Origin: a virus
DNA length: 49,814 nucleotides
Strand: one strand, 5' to 3'
IMG/VR virus record: IMGVR_UViG_3300038429_000105
Coordinates: 1-49,814 of that record
The notes beneath the pieces were generated by a model, which saw nothing but the letters and a program-made list of their open reading frames with translations, made no database searches and was not told the DNA's origin. Position numbers and translations under genes: made by a program. How positions within the stretch are numbered: position 1 is the first letter of the stretch; every line of letters begins with the position of its first letter. Of this stretch, positions 7,921 to 14,810 are shown piece after piece.

Positions 7921-9926
7921 TATTTGGGCATACCTCTTGTCGCTATTTCTTCGGGTGATTGGGGGACACCTGTTTGATTGGTAGCCGCCTCGTCTTTCAT
8001 ATCTTTAACCTGTTCTGCACCTTTTTCTTCTACTGGTTTAGCATTAGCTATCTGGTCAACGATATGAGCCACCTCTCTGTATTCGCTTCCGAGCAATTCC
8101 ATTTGTTTTCCAAATATATATGCGGCTGCTTTGGGTATTGCTTGCGGGATTATCTTGGCTAATCCCGCCAAACGTCCCTGAATTTGGTCGTAGGTAGAAA
8201 CCTTCTTTTGTTTTTGATGTTCGTTTTCGAGGTTTTGGCTGAGAGATACATAGGTATAATCGCTACGAGGGTCAAAGTATTGGACTAACTCTTTCCCTAG
8301 TATTTTCTCCAATGTCTCATACCTCATGTTTCGATATACGAGTTGCTGTATCATCCAGTAGAATTCCACATCCACCGTATATGTCCAAGTGAGACCTTTT
8401 AAATTCGCTCTTGTGGCGGTCTTCTGTGCCGACCCTGACACCGCAGTTGCCGTGGTCGAAGTCTTTTCGGGCAGACCGCCCTCAGTTGTAGTATACACAG
8501 CATCCATCTCGGACGATATGCCCCTGATAAAATTCATCTGAGCCATACCACCTTGAATGTTATCTTTTACTATAAGCTCTAATAAATCCTTTTCTGGATT
8601 TTCCATGAGCATTACATTTTCTGGTTCGATAAAAATAGTCGGATTGTTTTCGAGGGCATCCCTTCTACCTTTGAACATGGGCAAGGTTGCCAGCATTGTT
8701 CTATCATTATTGAGGTTAAAGGTGTCATTCATGGCAATATTCATTTCACGAAGATTCTTGCCATCACTTAATCCAATGTCTTTTGTCGGATGTATGTAGC
8801 ACCAACCCCTTATTATAGGCTTGAATGGTCTCCCGTAAGCATCAATAGCCCATGTTGGCTTAAATCCAATAAGAGTAAAATTACCACCTATTCCGGCATA
8901 AGTTATGATAGCTTCAACCAATTCCGCCTTATCTTTTATTTTGCCATCTTTATATCCGGGTTCTATTTCAGTAGGATTATCCCCATCATCCCTTTCTTTC
9001 ACTACAGCCCATATTTTCCCATACCTATCAAGTATATCAAGGTCAGGGTCAACCTTTGATAGAGTCTCTTGCTTGGGACTATACGCACCGCCTAACTTAT
9101 TGAACGACTCTTTGGATGTATCTGTTTCGGGGGTGCTTCCGGGTTTCTTATCTTTGGTTCCCCCATAGATTTTTTCTTCTAAAACGTCAAGGTTAAAATA
9201 CTGCATCCTCTCTTGGTCGTCTTTTAACTGGCTGAATCGTTTCACTGAGCGAAGAGTAATCCACGGTTTTTCCTGCGCTGAATAAGTGAAACTAGCATCA
9301 GTGAAAGCATTACGGGCATCAAATACCTCGTAGTTCATTCTGTCGAAAATTACTTCTTCAACTTCTCTTGGTTCCTGTGGGATTTCTACAACCTTTGCAG
9401 TTGGGTCGCCGTTACTGTCAAACCCTCTCTGAACTTCGGTTCTTGGTTGCTGAGGAATTTTTCTTGTAACTACTTTTTGTTCCCACCACATCAGCATATA
9501 TACTTGGCCGAATATCCAATTAATAGTTCTGCCCCTGATACGCTTGTGATAGTGGTAAACATCTTTAATATTTAAAAGTGCGTTAAGAAGTATCTTTGCC
9601 GCTTTAGCCTTGTGCTTATCATCAGGTTGATTGCCTTCTAGGTAAATATCAACGAAATCCCTCGATTGAAAGTCCACAGCAGCCCAAGAAGAAGCCTCAG
9701 TAAGCATATGGGAAAGTAGATGTCCTATGAATATATCGCTTTGCCAAGAGTAGTTCTTCTCACCCCTGACAAGCTCTATCATGTCTAAGATAGATTCATA
9801 GTCTGCGTATTGCTGTTGATTGTTGGCGGCGGCTATTTTATATTCATTGTCAATGACAAGGGATTTTATATAACCCTCAGCGTCTCCAAACTTTCCATTC
9901 TTTTCTACTGCTTTCTTCTTAGCCAT
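7920..9926 (-). CDS. portal protein (podovirus, P22-like size)
   Basis: 668 aa. The length and helix-rich layout match P22-type portals, which form the dodecameric DNA channel at one capsid vertex. Visible features include an N-terminal wing (IDNEYKIAAANNQQQYADYE), a central segment with GFDSNGDPTAKVVEIPQEPR and YEVFDARNAFTDASF, the 'RPFKPIIRGWCYIHPT' strand, and a long C-terminal helical barrel-like part ending in an acidic, Gln-rich tail. It directly follows the large terminase and the zinc ribbon. The stop overlaps the next start. Functional call from length, order and pattern. Confidence 0.85.
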   Translation of the reverse strand: MAKKKAVEKNGKFGDAEGYIKSLVIDNEYKIAAANNQQQYADYESILDMIELVRGEKNYSWQSDIFIGHLLSHMLTEASSWAAVDFQSRDFVDIYLEGNQPDDKHKAKAAKILLNALLNIKDVYHYHKRIRGRTINWIFGQVYMLMWWEQKVVTRKIPQQPRTEVQRGFDSNGDPTAKVVEIPQEPREVEEVIFDRMNYEVFDARNAFTDASFTYSAQEKPWITLRSVKRFSQLKDDQERMQYFNLDVLEEKIYGGTKDKKPGSTPETDTSKESFNKLGGAYSPKQETLSKVDPDLDILDRYGKIWAVVKERDDGDNPTEIEPGYKDGKIKDKAELVEAIITYAGIGGNFTLIGFKPTWAIDAYGRPFKPIIRGWCYIHPTKDIGLSDGKNLREMNIAMNDTFNLNNDRTMLATLPMFKGRRDALENNPTIFIEPENVMLMENPEKDLLELIVKDNIQGGMAQMNFIRGISSEMDAVYTTTEGGLPEKTSTTATAVSGSAQKTATRANLKGLTWTYTVDVEFYWMIQQLVYRNMRYETLEKILGKELVQYFDPRSDYTYVSLSQNLENEHQKQKKVSTYDQIQGRLAGLAKIIPQAIPKAAAYIFGKQMELLGSEYREVAHIVDQIANAKPVEEKGAEQVKDMKDEAATNQTGVPQSPEEIATRGMPK

Positions 9927-10076
9927 TTATTTAACTGAAAAACTCACTGGGGTTATTATTCTTTCTATTTTACGTTTGCAGTATTTACACTTCACCGTTT
10001 TGTCATAGTCCGCTAATGGAACTATGATACCGAATAGTTTTTGACAATTCCTGCATACAAAAGTATAGAGTGGCAT
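9927..10076 (-). CDS. FmdB-type zinc-ribbon mini-protein
   Basis: 49 aa; ATG at 10076 overlaps the terminase stop (TAATG) and the stop abuts the portal start. The sequence MPLYTFVCRNCQKLFGII with a second CKYC pair near residue 30 fits the FmdB zinc-ribbon pattern (MP.Y.y.C..C...fe.......d.....C..C). A lone FmdB-like ribbon between terminase and portal could assist packaging or bind nucleic acid. Family call is good by motif; function is unknown. Confidence 0.7.
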   Translation of the reverse strand: MPLYTFVCRNCQKLFGIIVPLADYDKTVKCKYCKRKIERIITPVSFSVK

Positions 10077-11635
10077 TACCTTGATAAACCTTGAAAAAAA
10101 GTATTTTTCTGATGAAACTCATCTCTCGGTGAATAGTAGTTTGTTACCTTGAATCTTGAGTCCTTAAAAATAGCTTCTAAACACATATTAAAGTGTGACC
10201 ACTTGGACTCTTTCTTATCACGAGGGTCTTTAGTCACTTGTGCATCTCGGTCTAACCACTCGGTCATTTTCCAATTCTTTAGGGATAAGGCATGTTGTTT
10301 ACAGTTATCCAAAATCCAAAGCGTGGGCAACTTAACCTTTCTACCGTTGAGCATCTGGTCATTTTTAAAAGGGCTGCCGCATATCTTTGCGTTTATCAGT
10401 CGTTCCCTTACCTTATCCTCTCCCGTATGGGTCTTGTCATCCCACGCTTGGAAAGCTGTGTCACCATCATACCTTAATCTCCCATTCTCTCTTAAAATAT
10501 GATTTATCTCATCTGTCGCCGTTCTGTTTACCGTAGTCAGGTTGGGCTGTATCTCGCTCGCCAACTTATCTATCAAATTTATTCTATACGAATAGTCAAG
10601 GCTCTTCTGTATCATTTCTTGACATATCCCGTAGGTTGTGTAATTATGTGGGTCAGGATTCATTTCCTCCCACACAAACGCTTCATCATCATTAGACAAT
10701 GCTATCCAAGATATTGCCCAAGGAACTGATTGATGATAGTCAATCATTCGGGCGAATTTCCATCCCCTCGGTATCCCATCGGGGAAGTATCTCTTCCCAT
10801 CAATGACATGAACCTGCCAGCTAAATTCCTTATGAACCGCACCAGTAATCTGACGAAATACCCCATAACGCCGCATAGCAATAGTATCAGGGTCGTCATA
10901 CATAAAAACAGAGTCCAGATACTCATTAACAGTATCAAAAGGAAAATCCTCGGACTTGATAATGCCTTTTTTAATCTCATTTTTCTTTTGCCTTAGCATT
11001 AATTCCCAAATTGGGTTGTCGTCTGTCGCCGCCTGAATAACACATATATCACTTTTGGAGTCGGTTTTCTCTACTTGCTTTACTTTTTGCCCATATTGTT
11101 TTAATAAAAAGCTCCTTACTGCCGGTGTCCGAATATAGGTTCTGGCTCGTTCATACAATTCAGTATACATCCATCCAGCTTCTATTGGTGTCGCGCCTAC
11201 GCAAAATTGCCCATTTGTCGTAGCCAATCTTGGTAGGGACTCCTCATAGAACTCATAAGGACTAACTTCATCAGGTATAATTATCCTTCTCTCAACACCC
11301 GCTTGCGCTTGAGATGTCTGTCCATAGGATACAAATTCTAACTGCGCTGATTTTCCGCCAAGCATCGGTGTAACTGTTATAACAGGGCTTCGTGCAGTAA
11401 TGTCTTTTTTAACAACACTACAAGGTAGCTGATACTTTAACAGAGGATATACCGTGTTCTTTACTTCATTGTCTTTGTCCTCTGGCAAAAGCTCTGCCGC
11501 AAATCTAATTACCCGACACTTATCTTCCGGTTTTATGTTGTGGTCTGGTATAGGGCATAACCCTAATACTGGATATACGCCCTTAGCTCTAGTTAAGGCT
11601 CTTGTTTTACCAAAGCGATTCCCTGTAACAATCAA
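10076..11635 (-). CDS. terL: terminase large subunit (ATPase-nuclease), N-terminus unresolved
   Basis: 519 aa from TTG 11635. It has a Walker A (GNRFGKT) only 5 residues in, a Walker B (IIIPDEV), a C-motif-like GATP, and a nuclease half with an acidic MIDYHQSVPW motif, so it is the packaging motor that pumps and cuts DNA. The same frame stays open upstream to 11755 and encodes terminase-like sequence (SDYIPNPVFSTLLNIRNKVI), yet that stretch holds no ATG, GTG or TTG. The likely true N-terminus starts there: an ATA at 11747-11749 overlaps the stop of the upstream 31-aa gene as ATAG. Point mutation of an ATG is an alternative. Confidence 0.9.
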   Translation of the reverse strand: MIVTGNRFGKTRALTRAKGVYPVLGLCPIPDHNIKPEDKCRVIRFAAELLPEDKDNEVKNTVYPLLKYQLPCSVVKKDITARSPVITVTPMLGGKSAQLEFVSYGQTSQAQAGVERRIIIPDEVSPYEFYEESLPRLATTNGQFCVGATPIEAGWMYTELYERARTYIRTPAVRSFLLKQYGQKVKQVEKTDSKSDICVIQAATDDNPIWELMLRQKKNEIKKGIIKSEDFPFDTVNEYLDSVFMYDDPDTIAMRRYGVFRQITGAVHKEFSWQVHVIDGKRYFPDGIPRGWKFARMIDYHQSVPWAISWIALSNDDEAFVWEEMNPDPHNYTTYGICQEMIQKSLDYSYRINLIDKLASEIQPNLTTVNRTATDEINHILRENGRLRYDGDTAFQAWDDKTHTGEDKVRERLINAKICGSPFKNDQMLNGRKVKLPTLWILDNCKQHALSLKNWKMTEWLDRDAQVTKDPRDKKESKWSHFNMCLEAIFKDSRFKVTNYYSPRDEFHQKNTFFQGLSR

Positions 11636-11745
11636 GATGACTTTATTTCTAATATTCAGTAAAGTGCTGAATACAGGATTGGGGATGTAATCGCTGAAAC
11701 CTATGAACGGAGAATAGTCCGTGTTCTCAAATAACGTATTATGGT

Positions 11746-11841
11746 CTATCTCTTTTTACCCTTTTTCTTTTTTCGTTTCTTTTTATCTTGGTTATACATT
11801 CCCTTGGAATGGCTATGGCCGTGTCCGCTATGTCCACCCAT
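11746..11841 (-). CDS. 31-aa His/Gly/Lys-rich peptide
   Basis: ATG at 11841 overlaps the stop of the upstream 24-aa gene as TAATG. The peptide starts MGGHSGHGHSHSKGMYNQDK and ends in a poly-Lys/Arg tail. The His cluster could bind metal and the tail nucleic acid. Its end overlaps the open upstream part of the terminase frame. It is short enough to be doubted, but the coupled overlaps favour a real gene. Confidence 0.5.
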   Translation of the reverse strand: MGGHSGHGHSHSKGMYNQDKKKRKKKKGKKR

Positions 11842-11915
11842 TATAAGTTACCTATTACATAACCTAATGTGAATCCAATTATAAATAGTATGAACCACAA
11901 ATCCATGTTGCTCAT
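11841..11915 (-). CDS. 24-aa single-pass membrane peptide
   Basis: ATG at 11915 overlaps the stop of the upstream basic-protein gene (TAATG) and its own stop overlaps the next start in the same way. The peptide (MSNMDLWFILFIIGFTLGYV plus a short tail) is one hydrophobic helix. Function unknown; a small inner-membrane peptide or a coupling ORF are both possible. Confidence 0.5.
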   Translation of the reverse strand: MSNMDLWFILFIIGFTLGYVIGNL

Positions 11916-12082
11916 TATCGTCTCCCCCTTTTTCGTCTCTTTCTTTTCCTATCAGGGGCGTTGGCATATAGGGCTTTTTGCTGTCGCCTTGCTTTTGCCT
12001 TGCTCATGGGCTTTTTAGACTTAGCACCACTAGGGCTATAGACTTTATAACCACCCTTTACCTTGCGTATCGTATAGGGCAT
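11915..12082 (-). CDS. 55-aa very basic protein
   Basis: ATG at 12082. The sequence MPYTIRKVKGGYKVYSPSGA, followed by KSKKPMSKAKARRQQKALYA, matches a recurrent phage mini-protein pattern found next to terminase genes; the last 12 residues are almost all Arg/Lys. It probably binds nucleic acid or packs in the virion. It overlaps the upstream 66-aa gene by 25 nt and couples to the next gene. Confidence 0.65.
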   Translation of the reverse strand: MPYTIRKVKGGYKVYSPSGAKSKKPMSKAKARRQQKALYANAPDRKRKRRKRGRR

Positions 12083-12258
12083 AAAGAGATACCTTTCCCA
12101 AATCTTTTTTCTAGGTCGGCTTTCTTTTCAGCCTGTATTTCTTCACTGGTTTTAAAAGTTGGGGGAACAGCTAATTTTGCATTATCTATGATTTGATTAA
12201 GTGCCGAATTAATTACATTGCTCTTATTTGTTATTTTATTTTGCACTCTATTTTCCAT
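12058..12258 (-). CDS. hypothetical 66-aa protein
   Basis: Starts at ATG 12258, one base after the upstream stop. It is helical and polar (NKSNVINSALNQIIDNAKLA; EEIQAEKKADLEKRFGKG) with no membrane segment. It lies between the terminase subunits. No family recognised. Confidence 0.5.
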   Translation of the reverse strand: MENRVQNKITNKSNVINSALNQIIDNAKLAVPPTFKTSEEIQAEKKADLEKRFGKGISLCPIRYAR

Positions 12259-12259
12259 A

Positions 12260-12580
12260 TTAATTAAGTGGCTTCCCGCTCAAATCAATTCTATCCTCAG
12301 CCCTGACAAGAGTTAGTCCAGTTGTGCTTTCCTTGTAAGCCCTAATGATATTTTCATCGTGAACATCTTGATTTACTTCTATGAGGCTTCGGTTAAAGTC
12401 AATTACTTCGGGATGTCCAAACGGCTCTCCGATGGTAAACTGAATACCTGCCTTTTCTTTTCCATTCTCCGGCTTATGTATAATTATCTGGCGGGGATTT
12501 TTAATGGACAACACGTCCGCCTCGCTTTTGTTCCTTTCACCAATAAACACACCAAACGAACTAAAAACAATTCTAATCAT
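12260..12580 (-). CDS. hypothetical 106-aa beta-rich protein
   Basis: It starts MIRIVFSSFGVFIGERNK and contains IIIHKPENGKEKAGIQFTIG and TTGLTLVRAEDRIDLS. The layout (a leading strand, 'iGe', a 'NPR' turn, a late 'TTGLT' strand) is a conserved-looking small phage protein pattern encoded near terminases, without known function. Its start overlaps the stop of the preceding 27-aa membrane peptide. Confidence 0.6.
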   Translation of the reverse strand: MIRIVFSSFGVFIGERNKSEADVLSIKNPRQIIIHKPENGKEKAGIQFTIGEPFGHPEVIDFNRSLIEVNQDVHDENIIRAYKESTTGLTLVRAEDRIDLSGKPLN

Positions 12581-12656
12581 CTTGGTCTCCTGATATATGT
12601 CTGACTAACATTAAAAAGATTAAAAGGATTATAACACCAAAAAAGAAATAACTCAT
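12573..12656 (-). CDS. 27-aa membrane peptide
   Basis: ATG 12656 overlaps the small-terminase stop as ATGA, and its TAG overlaps the start of the next gene. The peptide (MSYFFFGVIILLIFLMLVRH plus ISGDQDD) is one membrane helix with a charged tail. Several such peptides are tucked between genes in this genome. Confidence 0.55.
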   Translation of the reverse strand: MSYFFFGVIILLIFLMLVRHISGDQDD

Positions 12657-13156
12657 TCTGTTTCTTCTGCCTCGACTACGCTACCTTCAGTAAGCAAGTT
12701 ACCACCACCCATGTCATTCTTGACTATCTGCGCCAGTAACTCTTTTATAGAGTGTGATATTTCCGTTCTTTGGTCGTTATAGATTTGCTGGATATAAAGG
12801 GACTGAATATTGCTAGATAGTATCTGATTGCTCTCAAGGAGGCGTATACTGGCTTTAAATCCATGGTCACGCAACTGCTCATCGGCAACTTCGAAGACTT
12901 CCCCTTTTTTAGACATCTTCTTGATTACTGCGCCTTCTTTGTAGCTTTTAACAGCATACTTAATATTTTCACTTGCGGCATCCAGTGCATTCTGGATTAG
13001 GTCTTGATTGATTTCTTCGATATAGGTACGGACTTCTGGCTTGGACAAGTGGCGGTGAACCTTGCTTTTTGTTATACCCATACCGTCAGCAATTTTCTGT
13101 TCACTCGCACCATCTACCCTTTTGTCCGCCATTTGTAATTCTTCAGGTGTAATCAT
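12653..13156 (-). CDS. terS: terminase small subunit
   Basis: 167 aa. The N-terminal 45 residues form a helix-turn-helix (EELQMADKRVDGASEQKIAD, GITKSKVHRHLSK) like those used for pac-site recognition. A helical middle (ASENIKYAVKSYKEGAVIK) suits ring assembly and an acidic C-terminus ends VVEAEETE. It is encoded early in the leftward late operon ahead of the large subunit. A transcription regulator is the alternative, but position supports packaging. Confidence 0.75.
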   Translation of the reverse strand: MITPEELQMADKRVDGASEQKIADGMGITKSKVHRHLSKPEVRTYIEEINQDLIQNALDAASENIKYAVKSYKEGAVIKKMSKKGEVFEVADEQLRDHGFKASIRLLESNQILSSNIQSLYIQQIYNDQRTEISHSIKELLAQIVKNDMGGGNLLTEGSVVEAEETE

Positions 13157-13157
13157 A

Positions 13158-13328
13158 TTAACTTATATGTATTAAAACTTCGTTTCTTTCCTTGTCTTCA
13201 TCCACTCTCTCTAAAAATCCATACGCGCCATCCGCATCATAAAAGAAGACCAACTCCTTGTCGTCAGGATATTTCGACAGTAACTTTTTTAGCCCACTCA
13301 CTGTGGTATCTATTTTGTCTTTGGGCAT
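13158..13328 (-). CDS. hypothetical 56-aa acidic protein
   Basis: ATG 13328 (MPKDKIDTTVSGLKKLLSKY) with GGAAG upstream. The sequence contains FFYDADGAYGFLERVDEDKE and looks like a compact acidic fold. It overlaps the upstream 75-aa gene by 65 nt in another frame, so one of the two may be wrong; this one has the more protein-like pattern. Confidence 0.55.
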   Translation of the reverse strand: MPKDKIDTTVSGLKKLLSKYPDDKELVFFYDADGAYGFLERVDEDKERNEVLIHIS

Positions 13329-13491
13329 GGGTATCTTCCGGTTTTACACTTAAGAATTTATAGTCCCCAAAAATTATGCGCATCGGGTTATACTTAGCCC
13401 TTTCTACGAACTTATAATAATAAGTCCCATATACTGCTATATTTCGGATAGCCTCTATTTGGAATTTTTTTGGTATTGGTATATAAGTCAT
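13264..13491 (-). CDS. hypothetical 75-aa protein, first gene of the late operon
   Basis: Starts at ATG 13491 with an AAAGAGA site just upstream. It is Tyr/Lys-rich (MTYIPIPKKFQIEAIRNIAV; YGTYYYKFVERAKYNPM). It is the first reading frame after the structured leader downstream of the perfect late promoter. No family recognised; its 3' part overlaps the next gene by 65 nt. Confidence 0.5.
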   Translation of the reverse strand: MTYIPIPKKFQIEAIRNIAVYGTYYYKFVERAKYNPMRIIFGDYKFLSVKPEDTHAQRQNRYHSEWAKKVTVEIS

Positions 13492-13630
13492 ATTCTCTTT
13501 CTATTTTCAGCTTTAAGAACTACACGCATAGGGTTAGTTTCTCGCCGCCTAGCCCATTCGGGCAAGTGCTTTCGGATTGGGCTTGCAAACCCCACTAACC
13601 TTTCCTACAAGCACCATCTCTCACTATAGG
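13492..13630 (-). promoter_or_regulatory. structured leader of the leftward late operon
   Basis: About 135 nt lie between the likely start site of the 13634-13662 promoter and the first gene. The RNA can fold: GGTTAGT (13532-13538) pairs with ACTAACC (13594-13600) around an inner GCCC/GGGC hairpin at 13552-13563, and a GGG/CCC element lies nearby. Such a folded leader could act in antitermination (put-like), stability or sensing. Only the pairing is seen. Confidence 0.5.
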
Positions 13631-13633
13631 ATA

Positions 13634-13662
13634 ATTATACCACGAGATTTCTCATTTGTCAA
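13634..13662 (-). promoter_or_regulatory. leftward late promoter, perfect sigma70 consensus
   Basis: On the minus strand TTGACA (13657-13662), a 17-nt spacer, then TATAAT (13634-13639), preceded by TGG giving an extended -10. Start is expected near 13627. It faces the whole packaging/head operon. Confidence 0.85.
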
Positions 13663-13670
13663 ATAAAAAG

Positions 13671-13768
13671 TTATATTTTATATTAATTATATATTATATA
13701 ATATTTAATATATATTATAATTATATATATTATTATATATAATATATATTATATTAATTATAATATAA
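13671..13768. other. 98-bp block of A and T only
   Basis: Every base from 13671 to 13768 is A or T, mostly TATA/TTAATTA steps. It is likely to melt readily, as a DNA-unwinding element would. It sits beside the late promoter and 56 bp from the first decamer array. Confidence 0.9.
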
Positions 13769-13789
13769 GCATTAATTCCTATTTGTCAA
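13760..13789 (-). promoter_or_regulatory. second leftward promoter-like element
   Basis: Minus-strand TTGACA (13784-13789), an 18-nt spacer and TATTAT (13760-13765) lying in the edge of the A/T-only block. It is weaker than the 13634 promoter and would read through the A/T block into it. Confidence 0.45.
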
Positions 13790-13823
13790 GGGGTAATGCA
13801 AAATATATTTTTATAGTTGCTAG

Positions 13824-13863
13824 AACCTAACAAAACCTTACAAACCACGACATATCCTGACAT
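13824..13863. repeat. decamer array 1 (4 units)
   Basis: Four abutting 10-bp units: AACCTAACAA, AACCTTACAA, ACCACGACAT, ATCCTGACAT. Consensus NNCCT(T/G)ACA(A/T). The 10-bp period puts each unit on the same face of the helix, as iterons for a replication initiator would be. See the sister array at 14120-14180. Confidence 0.8.
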
Positions 13864-13901
13864 TGATGCTGTCGATGCGTTTTGGTTCGCTTCATCGTAG
13901 G

Positions 13902-13918
13902 ATTCTATACAATAGAAT
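13902..13918. promoter_or_regulatory. palindromic operator, upstream copy
   Basis: ATTCTAT-ACA-ATAGAAT: 7-bp arms around a 3-bp centre. Its core is the reverse complement of the operator at 14375-14389. No good -10 is spaced from it, so it may be an auxiliary site. Confidence 0.6.
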
Positions 13919-14097
13919 ATCCACTATCAGGCATTGTTCACTTCCGAATGAACATTGGGCAAAGGTAAACAATTCGGCACCATTTTGGCACCAACCTGCT
14001 ATTTCTCTTATATACAGATAGTTATCTGATTTGTATATTCTGTGTGTTGAGTGCTGTTAGTCATACACATTCCAATAGATTCCTTCAATCGGGTCAT

Positions 14098-14115
14098 CCC
14101 CCCCCCTCTCTCTCT
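14098..14115. repeat. C9-(TC) pyrimidine tract
   Basis: Nine C residues followed by alternating T and C up to 14115, immediately before decamer array 2. Such tracts can form unusual DNA structure and are prone to length error in sequencing. Confidence 0.8.
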
Positions 14116-14119
14116 ATGA

Positions 14120-14180
14120 AACCTTACATAACCTTACAAGTCCTGACATACATCTTACAAAACCTTACAACATCCGACAT
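14120..14180. repeat. decamer array 2 (6 units)
   Basis: AACCTTACAT, AACCTTACAA, GTCCTGACAT, one extra A, CATCTTACAA, AACCTTACAA, CATCCGACAT. The order is two TTACA-type units then one GACAT-type unit, repeated. Same consensus as array 1. An inverted CCTGACAT also lies near 14274. Confidence 0.8.
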
Positions 14181-14236
14181 GGGTAATTGAAAACAGAGAG
14201 GTGCAGGTAACTGAGTTGGTGTGTGTGTAACCTATG

Positions 14237-14277
14237 ACTGATTGAAACCATACTGATTGAATCTATATTGAAACCAT
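14237..14277. repeat. short direct repeats
   Basis: ACTGATTGAA occurs at 14237 and 14252, and ATTGAAACCAT at 14241 and 14267. They lie between the decamer array and the operator-promoter and may bind a protein. Confidence 0.55.
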
Positions 14278-14374
14278 GTCAGGGACTAAAGTTATATTCA
14301 ATAAACAATAATAGCGTATGCAGTATATATAAAGGCAGATTGGCGCGAAGTCGTGGATATGTAGGTTCACAGTG

Positions 14375-14408
14375 TTCTATTGTATAGAATATAGGTGCAA
14401 ACTATTAT
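14375..14408 (+). promoter_or_regulatory. operator-promoter (TTGTAT-N17-TATTAT)
   Basis: The palindrome TTCTAT-TGT-ATAGAA (14375-14389) contains a -35 TTGTAT (14380-14385), followed by 17 nt and -10 TATTAT (14403-14408). The same -35, spacer length and -10 recur at 15776-15804. A regulator bound to the palindrome would cover the -35. Confidence 0.65.
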
Positions 14409-14472
14409 AAAATTTATTTTCGTGTTTAACTTCTTGATTTGACTGGAAAACAAAGATTTTTGAAAAAAAGTC

Positions 14473-14500
14473 TTGACAAGCGTTTTTTTTGTGGTAAACT
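14473..14500 (+). promoter_or_regulatory. rightward promoter with T-tract spacer
   Basis: TTGACA (14473-14478), a 16-nt spacer holding T8 and GTGG, and TAAACT (14495-14500). Start near 14507. It faces the 14655 gene. The spacer resembles those of the promoters at 28404 and 28608. Confidence 0.7.
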
Positions 14501-14654
14501 CGCTTTTAACCAAAATCTTTTTCTTTGACAGGGTAAGGGTGATTAGCTAGTTTATAGGGGATGAAAAACTAAAATAGTGGAGGTTTGTCTTACCCAGAGT
14601 AGTTACCCTTACCGCTTAATTAATTAATAGTCGTTGACTAGAGAGGAGTCAAAA

Positions 14655-14801
14655 ATGAAAAAGGTAGATTTTCAAGAGTTATCAAATAAGCGGTGTAACG
14701 ACTGTCATAATCGCCTTAAACAAAATTTGGTAAATAGGAGACCGTCAGCAACATTATGTTATAAGTGCTTTAAAAAGGATAAATCCTCTGACGAGTCTTA
14801 A
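14655..14801 (+). CDS. 48-aa zinc-knuckle protein
   Basis: ATG 14655 with GAGAGGAG 6-13 nt upstream. It holds CNDC near residue 14 and CYKC near residue 35, giving one four-Cys zinc knuckle in a basic protein (KRCNDCHNRLKQNLVNRRPS). It is the first gene of the rightward early block, about 150 nt from the promoter. A small nucleic-acid or protein-binding regulator is likely; the family is not known to me. Confidence 0.65.
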   Translation: MKKVDFQELSNKRCNDCHNRLKQNLVNRRPSATLCYKCFKKDKSSDES

Positions 14802-14810
14802 CAAGACGAA

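Larger units (their letters stand above)
13492..14654. other. gene-free control and candidate origin region
   Basis: 1,163 bases with no convincing reading frame. They hold, left to right, the late-operon leader, a perfect leftward promoter, 98 bp of only A and T, a second leftward promoter-like element, four tandem decamers, a palindrome, a C9-(TC) tract, six more decamers, direct repeats, an operator-promoter and a further rightward promoter. Iteron-like repeats beside an AT-only block, at the divergence point of early and late genes, fit a replication origin. The origin role is inferred. Confidence 0.6.

Noticed and set aside
11746-11841. -1 frameshift from the 31-aa gene into the terminase at A-AAA-AAG runs
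   Set aside because: Slips at the canonical runs hit a TAA at 11756-11758 in the terminase frame. Only a slip on the later T-AAA-AAG would work, and that is a poor slippery site.
13615-13632. T7 promoter-like CTCACTATAGG on the plus strand
   Set aside because: Only the -9 to +2 part matches; the upstream half does not, and no single-subunit RNA polymerase gene is present. An 11-mer match is plausible by chance in 50 kb.
14526-14550. Second TTGACA at 14526 as a promoter
   Set aside because: The possible -10 elements are at poor spacing (20 nt to TTTATA).
13500-14650. CRISPR-like array from the repeated AACCTTACAA
   Set aside because: Units abut at 10 bp with no spacers, unlike CRISPR repeats.
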